Origin: Fidelibacterota bacterium
GTDB lineage: Bacteria; Fidelibacterota; Marinisomatia; Marinisomatales; UBA1611
Direction: 5' to 3'
DNA length: 64,000 bases
Assembly: GCA_016784605.1 (NCBI GenBank)
Contig: JADHUI010000011.1
Location: forward strand, 1-64,000
The notes beneath the pieces are model-generated. The model did no database searches, was not told where the DNA came from, and was given only the letters and a program-made list of their open reading frames with translations. Below, one piece after another: positions 26,912 through 35,666 of this stretch (the stretch's first letter is position 1; each line of letters begins with the position of its first letter). A program made the position numbers and the translations under genes.

Positions 26912-28171
26912 TTATACGATTCTCCGATGTATCATTTTGTTTTTAACGCTTCTGAAAAGCGCATCTTCAAAAAGGTCATTTGATTTATAATATGACCCAA
27001 AAACAGATTTCCATAATTGTTTATCTTCCATGCAAAAATAAAAGAAAACGTGCTCATGCCATGAGGCAAAATAGGAAAAAACTTTTCCAAATATCTTTTC
27101 TTTAATTTCCATAGGATATGAATATTTTCCAGCCGCTTCCACAAGGGGCATTTGAAGTGCTTTACTCTTGAAACCGGCAACTCTCATTCGTTTAATAGCA
27201 GGCTTAATATAGGTTAAGGTTCCGAATGAAATCATGCCAATTTCTTCCGGTAAAAATGTTGATAAAATTATATCCACAATTCCTTTGTATCCCTTTTCCC
27301 AGCCCTGATAATAGAATAAAGGGTGAAAATGAAAACCAACAATTATTCCTTTATCGGCCAATAATCTTGCTGAAGAAATACGTTGGTTCAATCGTGCTGT
27401 CCCATGTTCTTCATGATCAATAATTTCGTCTGGATTTAATGACCAACATACAAATACATTTTCCGGGACATCCACATCCAATAAAGATGAAATATTTTTC
27501 GTTTTCGTTTTGAATTCAAAAATAATATTTGGATTTTTTCTGGCAAAATCAAGTTGAGCATCAATAATCCCATTTTTATTCCCCACGGCCAACGAATCGG
27601 ATGATTGGCCAGATCCAATATGGTAATTTTTAGAAACATCTAATTGAATTGAATCTAATTTCTCCCTAAGGTTACTATCCACCAAGATTGCACCATCCTC
27701 GTAAAAAGTTTGAATACTACAATAACTACATCCTAAGCCACAACCTTGTGCCGCATCGACTGTCATTAAATTACAACATACTGTTTTTTCGGATGCAACA
27801 GGGCACATTCCTAATATTTCATTTTGATCTGAATGTGACGCTACTTTTCTAATCTCACCCTTCGGCCTCTTTATTTGCCCCTGATATTCCGTGGCATTTT
27901 GTTTTAAGCTATGCCAAGCATTTCTTACATTTTGAAATACTTTTTTCCCGCTTATACCTACTTCTGATTCAATCCATATTTCTTTGTATTCTTCATCCCA
28001 CATTGAAAAATCAATCGCCATGTCAATCGTTTGTCGCGTTTGTTGATAGGTAAGACGATGGTGGTTAGATATTTCTTCTATAAATAGCTGCATTTCTTCA
28101 TTCAAACTGAGAAATAATCCATCTGCTAGAAATGGGTTAATACGATTTTTTGGGGTAATGCTCGTCGTCAT
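26912..28171 (-). CDS. Radical SAM protein of spore-photoproduct-lyase (SPL)-like family
   Basis: CX3CX2C in 'QGCGLGCSYCSIQTFYEDGAILVDSNL'; start chosen at MTTSITPKNR after nth stop. Confidence 0.65.
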   Translation of the reverse strand: MTTSITPKNRINPFLADGLFLSLNEEMQLFIEEISNHHRLTYQQTRQTIDMAIDFSMWDEEYKEIWIESEVGISGKKVFQNVRNAWHSLKQNATEYQGQIKRPKGEIRKVASHSDQNEILGMCPVASEKTVCCNLMTVDAAQGCGLGCSYCSIQTFYEDGAILVDSNLREKLDSIQLDVSKNYHIGSGQSSDSLAVGNKNGIIDAQLDFARKNPNIIFEFKTKTKNISSLLDVDVPENVFVCWSLNPDEIIDHEEHGTARLNQRISSARLLADKGIIVGFHFHPLFYYQGWEKGYKGIVDIILSTFLPEEIGMISFGTLTYIKPAIKRMRVAGFKSKALQMPLVEAAGKYSYPMEIKEKIFGKVFSYFASWHEHVFFYFCMEDKQLWKSVFGSYYKSNDLFEDALFRSVKNKMIHRRIV

Positions 28172-28175
28172 TATA

Positions 28176-28820
28176 TTAATTTTGATTTGATGGACAAAAA
28201 GGGGCAATACCGCATGTATGGCATTGAGGTCTCCTCGCAATACATACGGCGCGGCCATGATCGATAATTAAGTGCGTTAACTTAATCCATTTCTCTTCTG
28301 GGAATAATACCATGAGTTCTAATTCGATTATTTTTGGATCTTTCGATTGAACAAATTTTAGCAAATTCATGATACGAACCATATGGGTATCAATCACCAT
28401 CGAAGGCACATTAAAACATTCGCCTAATACACAATTAGCTGTTTTCCTACCAACACCCGGTAGTGACACTAAATCTTCCATTGAATTTGGGACATCACCT
28501 TGATATTCATTAAGAATTGTGAGAGCGGATCCTTGAATACTTTTTGATTTTTGATTATGATATCCACAGGAATGAATATCCTTTGATAACTCATTTATAT
28601 CCGATCTAGCAAATGATTCTATTGTGGGATACTTTTCAAATAATGCAGGTGTAACTTGATTCACACGTTTATCTGTGCATTGAGCAGATAAGATGGTTGC
28701 AATTAATAATTCATGCGTCGATGTATAATGTAATGAACATTTGGCATCTGGGTAGGTTTGTTCTAAAATGCTTAAAACATCTAATGCCCGCCTTAGCTTT
28801 TTTTGTTTACCTTCTCTCAA
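28176..28820 (-). CDS. nth: Endonuclease III
   Basis: 'LPGVGRKTANCVLG', 'VIDTHMVRIMN', Fe-S motif 'CIARRPQCHTCGIAPFC'. Confidence 0.95.
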   Translation of the reverse strand: MREGKQKKLRRALDVLSILEQTYPDAKCSLHYTSTHELLIATILSAQCTDKRVNQVTPALFEKYPTIESFARSDINELSKDIHSCGYHNQKSKSIQGSALTILNEYQGDVPNSMEDLVSLPGVGRKTANCVLGECFNVPSMVIDTHMVRIMNLLKFVQSKDPKIIELELMVLFPEEKWIKLTHLIIDHGRAVCIARRPQCHTCGIAPFCPSNQN

Positions 28821-29161
28821 TCTAACAATTCATCCATTAAAGTTGGCAAATTTTTCACTAAAGATGATCGAGGTAAAATCATTTCACATCCCGCTTTTTT
28901 AAGCCGAGATTGATCTTTATTATTTACTTGATTCATAAAACCGACTACTTTCAATTCATAACGACTCAATTCGGCCATAAGACCTATGGATGAAAATAAT
29001 TTGTCATCTAAGTCCACTATAGCCATTTTAGCTGTTTCTGCAAACTCTCGAGGATCCGACTTTTCATCTGTAAATTCAACAGAATGGTCTAAATCTGTAC
29101 ATACACTAGATAATTTTGTCCCTAATTCAAAGTCTCTTACGAATAATAATATATGTGCCAT
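28817..29161 (-). CDS. Receiver-like (pseudo-CheY) single-domain protein
   Basis: 'MAHILLFVRDFELGTKL…AKMAIVDLDD…VVGFMNQVN…AGCEMILPRSSLV'. Confidence 0.5.
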   Translation of the reverse strand: MAHILLFVRDFELGTKLSSVCTDLDHSVEFTDEKSDPREFAETAKMAIVDLDDKLFSSIGLMAELSRYELKVVGFMNQVNNKDQSRLKKAGCEMILPRSSLVKNLPTLMDELLD

Positions 29162-29530
29162 TTATGCCCTTAATTTTGGAACGAGGTTCCAGTTAAAAGA
29201 TTGATTTGATTCAAGCGATTGATATGCCAAACTCAGTATGAGTAATTCTTGATTGAGCGAATCCACATTTATTCCCCTGCATATCCCACTGAAATTATTA
29301 AATTTTTTCTTACATTTGTTTAAAAGACTTTTTGCGCCAATCATATTGTCGTTTGATAAATGAACAAAACTAACAGATAGTTGAATTAACCCTTGAATAA
29401 ATAGACGGTCGGGTAAATAATAATCACTCCATAAAGTTTCCCATTCTTCATGGGCATCAAAAAAGGATCCTTTTTGATATAACGCTAACCCTTTCTTAAA
29501 CAACCGTCGAATTTCTTCTTGTTCAGTCAC
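29162..29530 (-). CDS. DUF309-like protein
   Basis: 'KGLALYQKGSFFDAHEEWETLW…FIQGLIQLSVSFVHL'. Confidence 0.75.
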   Translation of the reverse strand: MTEQEEIRRLFKKGLALYQKGSFFDAHEEWETLWSDYYLPDRLFIQGLIQLSVSFVHLSNDNMIGAKSLLNKCKKKFNNFSGICRGINVDSLNQELLILSLAYQSLESNQSFNWNLVPKLRA

Positions 29531-30371
29531 TTATGTTTACGGTATCCTTTAACTGAAAATGTTTACCTACTTGTTTAATAGTTCCAGCCTGAATATGTTG
29601 ATCATGTTCAAAAAATAAAATCCAATTTTCATTAACCATTTTGGGTAATAAGGCTATTTTCTCTTCAACAGTTTTAACTGGATTAATATCATATGCCATC
29701 ACCCACGGAACAGGAATATGGGTTGAAGTCGGGAATAAATCAGCACCAAAAATGAGTGTATTATTTCCGTCCGAAATAATGGGATGAAGTAAACCGCTTG
29801 TATGTCCATGCGTATAGATGAATTCGATTCCATCTATAAAAGGCTCATTACCGTTAACAATTTTAATCATTCCATTTTCTTCCAGAACATTCCAATCATG
29901 ACTCATAAAACTTCCTTTATCCTTTTGGGTAGGATTATTTGCCAACTGCCAATTTTGTTCTGAAACCCAATAGTGCGCATTCGAAAATGTCGGAACAATT
30001 TTTCCATCTTCGATTTTTGTATTTCCACCTACGTGGTCAAAATGCAAGTGCGAGCAAATAACATCTGTAATATCGTCCGTTTTAATATGTAGTTTTGCCA
30101 ATCCTGATTCTATATTATATCTATCGGTATTAATATTGTAAATCTGTTTCAACTTATCCGTCCACTTGGTCCCATTCCCCGTATCAATAAGAATTTTTTT
30201 ATCTTTACTCACAAGAAGCAATGAACGGGTAACCATTGGAATTCTATTTTGATTATCTGCTTGAATCTGTTTATTCCAAAGCGTTTTTGGAATAATACCA
30301 AACATAGCACCTCCATCTAATCCAAATTCACTCGTCTCAATACTATAAAGTTCAAATGATCCAATTTTCAT
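29523..30371 (-). CDS. MBL-fold metallo-hydrolase (lactonase-like)
   Basis: 'DVICSHLHFDHVGGNT', 'YTHGHTSGLLHP', 'IFGADLFPTSTH'. Confidence 0.85.
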   Translation of the reverse strand: MKIGSFELYSIETSEFGLDGGAMFGIIPKTLWNKQIQADNQNRIPMVTRSLLLVSKDKKILIDTGNGTKWTDKLKQIYNINTDRYNIESGLAKLHIKTDDITDVICSHLHFDHVGGNTKIEDGKIVPTFSNAHYWVSEQNWQLANNPTQKDKGSFMSHDWNVLEENGMIKIVNGNEPFIDGIEFIYTHGHTSGLLHPIISDGNNTLIFGADLFPTSTHIPVPWVMAYDINPVKTVEEKIALLPKMVNENWILFFEHDQHIQAGTIKQVGKHFQLKDTVNISD

Positions 30372-31354
30372 GATGTGACCTTTTCTATTTTATCGCCCAA
30401 GTATGGCAACAAATGTTTATCACATATTTTACCGATTGTTCGGAGAGATTCTAACGCTACTATTTTTTTCATTTTTTCTTCTAACTGACTATTCGATTGA
30501 ATGACTTTTTCTGCACTTACGATGAATTGATTACTCCAATAATTGGGGCCTTCACAAATCCAATGGTTCGACGATTTTGACATTTCAGTCAAACTTTCAT
30601 ATTGCAATGAATTTAATTCTTCTAAAATTTCATTTTTAATTTGATTCACTCTCACATATTCACTATTCCAGAATCGCAACATGGTAGAATACCGATTAAT
30701 ATTTCCCGTATCATTTTGATGGATGATTATCGCTATTTTATCAGTGACATCTCCATTTTGATCTGGTGCAGGATGATTAAAAGATCGACTTTTTGATTGG
30801 TATATTAATGTGAGAATAAAGGACCATAGTGATTCTTTTTTTTCTTGAAAAGCAAATGCACGCATTAAATGAAATGTCAATAACCCAAAGGTTTTATAAT
30901 CACGTAATAGAATTTCTGCTATAACCTCTAAAATACTTTGCGATCGATCCGATGCTAAATATAAGTGTGCTGTTGGTTGAACGATATTAGGATTGCCTTC
31001 AATAAGTGCATCTTGTACATCGCTTACAAATACCGATTGATCTATCTGTATTCCATCTAAAATAGCATGATCATTCTTCCGATAAGATCTGTTCTGGACA
31101 CATTCTATCGCAAACTCAATTAAAGGTAAGGATGGGGTTTCCTTAACATCACTTATCAAGTTTTTTATACTATTTAAGACAATAATTGGATGATCTGATG
31201 GTTGGCTATTCCATTCTATAGATACAGCTACATCAAATAAATCACTTAAACAGGGAACAACATTTTGTGGCGATTCGCCAATTCCTTGAATCGTAGCATA
31301 AATGGATTGAGTGTCTCCTTTTAGAAGTGCATCTCTAAAAAGTGTTTGGGTCAT
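30368..31354 (-). CDS. Conserved-looking hypothetical protein (328 aa)
   Basis: ORF overlapping neighbours by 4 bp on both sides in a tight operon; no domain recognised. Confidence 0.55.
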   Translation of the reverse strand: MTQTLFRDALLKGDTQSIYATIQGIGESPQNVVPCLSDLFDVAVSIEWNSQPSDHPIIVLNSIKNLISDVKETPSLPLIEFAIECVQNRSYRKNDHAILDGIQIDQSVFVSDVQDALIEGNPNIVQPTAHLYLASDRSQSILEVIAEILLRDYKTFGLLTFHLMRAFAFQEKKESLWSFILTLIYQSKSRSFNHPAPDQNGDVTDKIAIIIHQNDTGNINRYSTMLRFWNSEYVRVNQIKNEILEELNSLQYESLTEMSKSSNHWICEGPNYWSNQFIVSAEKVIQSNSQLEEKMKKIVALESLRTIGKICDKHLLPYLGDKIEKVTS

Positions 31355-32073
31355 TCAGGTAAATATTTTTTTTCTTTAAAACCACCTAAATAAAACATGA
31401 CTTGAAACGATAATCCTGTTGCCCTAGAGTATTCAGACGGCATGCCACCACGAGATACGGGATAATCTTCATAGCTACTTCCCCAAAGTTCTTGAACTTC
31501 GGGACTTGTTGGATCCCAACTAAAGTTTAGGATTTCGGAGAATGGCATGGATGCAAAATCATGATAATAACCAATTTCATATCCGATTCTTTTACTTGGC
31601 TTCCCTCCCATGAGGAGCCCAAATCTTAAACTGGTTCCACGAATGCCATTTTGTGGAATATACATGAATTTGAAACCCTTCCATTTAAGCATTTCTACTT
31701 TCTTTTTTACAGGTCGTGTGCGTGTAACTAACTTCTTTTTAAATTTGTAATAAGTGAAATCCATATTTTTATTAGGATTTAAGGCAAAACTTAAATTTAT
31801 AGCATCCCACTTTTTGTCTTTTTGCATCACAATTCGTGTGTAGTCTATACCCGTTCCGTATAGCGGAAACCCAATTCGAAGCCCAATATCGCTTTTATCA
31901 GATAAGCCTCTTCTAAACCATACCATAGGAATAGCATTTTCAACAGCTAATGTATAACCCCATGTCGTTTTACCTACAGGAGCAAGCTCAGGAGATATAG
32001 TTGGGTGTGTTGCGCATCCTATCCATAGGAATAACACGGGTAAAAGGGTCGAGATCTTTCGGGGTATCTTCAT
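31351..32073 (-). CDS. Outer-membrane-associated lipoprotein, hypothetical
   Basis: Lipobox 'LFLWIGC'; 'KSDIGLRIGFPLYGTGIDYTRIV' barrel-like. Confidence 0.6.
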   Translation of the reverse strand: MKIPRKISTLLPVLFLWIGCATHPTISPELAPVGKTTWGYTLAVENAIPMVWFRRGLSDKSDIGLRIGFPLYGTGIDYTRIVMQKDKKWDAINLSFALNPNKNMDFTYYKFKKKLVTRTRPVKKKVEMLKWKGFKFMYIPQNGIRGTSLRFGLLMGGKPSKRIGYEIGYYHDFASMPFSEILNFSWDPTSPEVQELWGSSYEDYPVSRGGMPSEYSRATGLSFQVMFYLGGFKEKKYLPE

Positions 32074-32128
32074 ATCCAGTGGCTAAAGTTATGGTTTATC
32101 CCATAGGAAGAAAATAAAAAGAGAAATT

Positions 32129-33913
32129 TTATTTTAAGTAAATCATTTTACGACTAAAAGTAACTGGAGCCAATCCATTTACCATTGTTTGAATCGTAAA
32201 GAAGTAAATCCCCGTTGGATGTCCTGTTGCATTCCATGAAAAATTATAGGCTCCCGATTGTAAAAATTCAGATTCAACAAATTGATCTATGATACGACCA
32301 TTCGCATCAAAAATAAATAATGATACAGTGGCATTTTCCAATAGATCAAATGAAATACGCGTTTCCGAGTTAAAGGGATTAGGGTAATTTTGATATAATA
32401 CAAATATTTCCGGTATCAGTGATTCGCTCTCAAAAAGATTTTCAGATGTATTGCTTTTCCCCAATGAGAAATTGGACGTTTCTTCCCATTGGCCGCCATC
32501 AGGTAATTTTTCTAAATGAATCTCTTGGGATATATCGATAGGAATCCATTCAAAATTCTTCCATAAATCTTGATTCGTATTTCGACACCATCGAATCCAT
32601 TGAATATCCGCCGAATCTATATTTGAAATGATCAAAGATGTATCTATAAAGACCGGTTCTGCGGATAATGGTGGGCTCCATTCAAACAATATGTCATTAT
32701 TGGACCATAATGTATAAGATTCAAACTGATCTGTATGACTCATAATTTCGAATTGCAAAATATTATTTGCATAATGGATTTCATTTAAGGTACTCGATGG
32801 CTTCTCAATTGCCACTTTCCAAACTTGATCATTATCTGGAATAAAATATTCGTTCATTAATGAAATGGACATTTTATGAACATCTGGTATAAATCGAATA
32901 TTTTGAACCCACTCCCCATTATGGACTAAAGTAGCAAATGTCCAATCTGTCGGTATCATCACTTCTATAAGTTGATTTGGTTCCCGTTCTTCAGGTTTTA
33001 AAATATTAATATAAGTGTCCCCATTCAATAAATATAATTCATCCCATGAAATATCTTGTTCTCGAATAACAAGTAATGATACATAATTATTGTTATCAAA
33101 TTGATTCTTTTGAACAATTCGAATGGCATCGACAGTGTGAAGAAAATCTAAATTATTGATATATTGATCCAATAATTGGTTCATATTATTCATCACTCTT
33201 GATTCAATTTCTTTCTCAAGAACATTCCATTCTTCCCCAATTAGGAAGAATTCATTTTGAAGATATTCCTTATAAATATGAATGGAATCCGAGAATTGAA
33301 TATTAGTGTAATAGGAATGAATCGTTAAAAAATCATTTTCAATATTTGGTAAATCACTTAGTAATAAATTTTCACACCAATCAAAATCATTTAATGATTT
33401 CCGATAAAATAAATCTACCAAAGATGATATTATTTCTGAATCAAGATTAGGCATAAGTGAATGAATCATTTTCACCTGTTTTAGTTTAAAAAGAGTTTCC
33501 AATCTATCAGGATCAATCTCATCAATAAATGGATTAGATTCTTTTTGTAAGCACGTTCCAAACGTCGGGTGATTAATATCACTTGTGATCGTTCTGCCAA
33601 ACAAATCGATTAATTCAATATAATAAAAATATCGCTCTTTTTCTTCACAGGAAGTATCTAAATATTTTCTTTTTCCCTGCTCAACGATTTCATAATGGGT
33701 AAAATCATCATAATAGGATGTTTTAGAAAATAGTCGTATTTCGGCTATTGAAAGTGTATCAGGAACGTTCCAAGACAACAATAATGATCCTTGCCCTTCT
33801 TGAATATCTAAATCCACGAAGTTATTTTTCAGTACAGTCTCCTCACCAAGGGCAAATCCAAATCCAAAGATAAGGATGGCTTGCAATATCATTTTTATAG
33901 TTGTGTTTATCAT
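32129..33913 (-). CDS. Secreted protein with T9SS sorting domain
   Basis: CTD 'LYQNYPNPFNSETRISFDL…YFFTIQTMVNG…FSRKMIYLK'. Confidence 0.75.
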   Translation of the reverse strand: MINTTIKMILQAILIFGFGFALGEETVLKNNFVDLDIQEGQGSLLLSWNVPDTLSIAEIRLFSKTSYYDDFTHYEIVEQGKRKYLDTSCEEKERYFYYIELIDLFGRTITSDINHPTFGTCLQKESNPFIDEIDPDRLETLFKLKQVKMIHSLMPNLDSEIISSLVDLFYRKSLNDFDWCENLLLSDLPNIENDFLTIHSYYTNIQFSDSIHIYKEYLQNEFFLIGEEWNVLEKEIESRVMNNMNQLLDQYINNLDFLHTVDAIRIVQKNQFDNNNYVSLLVIREQDISWDELYLLNGDTYINILKPEEREPNQLIEVMIPTDWTFATLVHNGEWVQNIRFIPDVHKMSISLMNEYFIPDNDQVWKVAIEKPSSTLNEIHYANNILQFEIMSHTDQFESYTLWSNNDILFEWSPPLSAEPVFIDTSLIISNIDSADIQWIRWCRNTNQDLWKNFEWIPIDISQEIHLEKLPDGGQWEETSNFSLGKSNTSENLFESESLIPEIFVLYQNYPNPFNSETRISFDLLENATVSLFIFDANGRIIDQFVESEFLQSGAYNFSWNATGHPTGIYFFTIQTMVNGLAPVTFSRKMIYLK

Positions 33914-33983
33914 GACTCGTTTTGGGCGAGGGATATTTTATACCTGCTTATGACTATAGAGCAAGGTAAATCGATCAGATATT

Positions 33984-35666
33984 TTATTTCAAATAAATCA
34001 TTTTATTCGTTATTGATCTATTCTCAGTTTGTAATTGAACAAAATATATGCCACTTCCATTTTGGGATGCATTCCATTGAATTTCGTGTTGTCCAGGATT
34101 CAAATTTCCATTCACCAAAACATCAACAACACGCCCGGTTATGTCAAATATACGTAGAGACGTGGCCCCGCTTACAGCGGGATTTCCAACATGCCATGTC
34201 TCTACCAAATCAAACCGGATCGTGGTGATTGGGTTGAATGGATTTGGGTAATTTGACAAAAGATTAAAACCCGAAGGATGAACGAATCCGTCTGTGGATG
34301 ATATAGGAAAGTTTATAGCTCCCCATGTATCGATAATACCATATCCATAACTATTATTAGGATTGGAATGATTATCTGCTGACATTAATAAAGCAGAGCG
34401 AAGTGTCATAGGCGCCCAATCAGGGTGAGCACTTTTGATAACGGCGACTGCGCCACCTACAAGGGGTGTGGCTAAAGATGTTCCATTTAAAGTACGGTAC
34501 CCATTTGTTCCAGGATCGATTCCCCAGGTGGATACACCTCGCGCACAAACTTCCGGTTTAATTCGCCCATCAAATGTCGGGCCATGAGAACTAAAAGTAG
34601 CCAGTACATCATTCACATTGACAGCGCCAACAGCAATCACAGAATCCGCATCGGCAGGTGAAATAATATAATACCATGAAGAATTTCCTTCGTTACCAGC
34701 AGCCGTAACGCATGTCAAACCCAATCCAACGGCAATATCGATCGCATTTGTTGTAACAGCTGTATTACCATCTAAATCTTCATATGTATACCAATCAAGA
34801 TACCCAAGAGATGTGGAAACCACCTGCGCCCCATTTGCTTCTCCCCATTCTAGTCCAGCGACATAATTATCTTCTTCACCTTGGATTTCTTGCTCAACCA
34901 TTTCTGTCTTGGCCAATAAATATTCTGATTTAAATGCAGGCCCAATTAAAGAACCTGGCTGATTGCCAGCCATGACAGACAAAACAGCTGTTCCATGAAA
35001 ATCTTGGTTATAATAATTTTCATCATCTGTTTCATTGCCTGTAAAATTATCATCGTTAATAAAATCATGCTGAGCAATGAGTGTAAGTGAATCAAAAACA
35101 GAATGGCTCAAATCAAATCCAGTATCCATAACTAGAACGCGAATACCTTGCCCATAATATCCATTTTGGTGTGCCATATGAACATTGATTTGTTCAATCT
35201 GATCTTGCGCATATCCATAATCCAATGAATCGTCACGACTCGAATTGGGTTGAGCTACTTCTCCACTTAAACCTAATTTCTCTCTATGGTAAAAATAGAC
35301 AGGTTCTATTTTTTTTACAAAAACAAGATTGTTTAACTGATTTAGCTCAGTAGGGGTTACTAATACGGAAACAGCATTAAGCCACCGACTCTGATGAATA
35401 ATATTAATTCCTAATTCGTTTAGCCGATGCATATAATTTGGAGAAATTTTCTGATCATAGAAAGTAGGCTCTGATGATAGCCCTACCGCTTGACGCTGAT
35501 TTTTTCTCCTCTCATCCAATGCAATAATAGGTGATCCCATTTTATCTTGAAAGTATACCCATGTTTTAATAAGTCCGTTTTCTCTAAAACCGGGAGAAAA
35601 TTGAGATAAATTTATTTCGCCACTGAAACCCACTGAAAGTGTTAAAAGAATTAATATTTTTTTCAT
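33984..35666 (-). CDS. S8 (subtilisin-like) serine protease with T9SS sorting domain containing a palindromic insert
   Basis: 'VLVMDTGFDLSHSVF', 'DFHGTAVLSVMAG', 'LNGTSLATPLVGGAVAVI'; CTD 'NYPNPFNPITTIRFDL…TNKMIYLK'. Confidence 0.9.
   Translation of the reverse strand: MKKILILLTLSVGFSGEINLSQFSPGFRENGLIKTWVYFQDKMGSPIIALDERRKNQRQAVGLSSEPTFYDQKISPNYMHRLNELGINIIHQSRWLNAVSVLVTPTELNQLNNLVFVKKIEPVYFYHREKLGLSGEVAQPNSSRDDSLDYGYAQDQIEQINVHMAHQNGYYGQGIRVLVMDTGFDLSHSVFDSLTLIAQHDFINDDNFTGNETDDENYYNQDFHGTAVLSVMAGNQPGSLIGPAFKSEYLLAKTEMVEQEIQGEEDNYVAGLEWGEANGAQVVSTSLGYLDWYTYEDLDGNTAVTTNAIDIAVGLGLTCVTAAGNEGNSSWYYIISPADADSVIAVGAVNVNDVLATFSSHGPTFDGRIKPEVCARGVSTWGIDPGTNGYRTLNGTSLATPLVGGAVAVIKSAHPDWAPMTLRSALLMSADNHSNPNNSYGYGIIDTWGAINFPISSTDGFVHPSGFNLLSNYPNPFNPITTIRFDLVETWHVGNPAVSGATSLRIFDITGRVVDVLVNGNLNPGQHEIQWNASQNGSGIYFVQLQTENRSITNKMIYLK
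34154..34205. repeat. 52-bp nested palindromic element within the S8 protease CTD coding sequence
   Basis: gtagagacgtggc … gccatgtctctac (12/13 complementary) enclosing cccgc-ttaca-gcggg. Confidence 0.8.

Noticed and set aside
33881-34228. 115-aa plus ORF across the palindromic element
   Set aside because: Antisense to two well-supported T9SS genes; arises from complementary codon usage.
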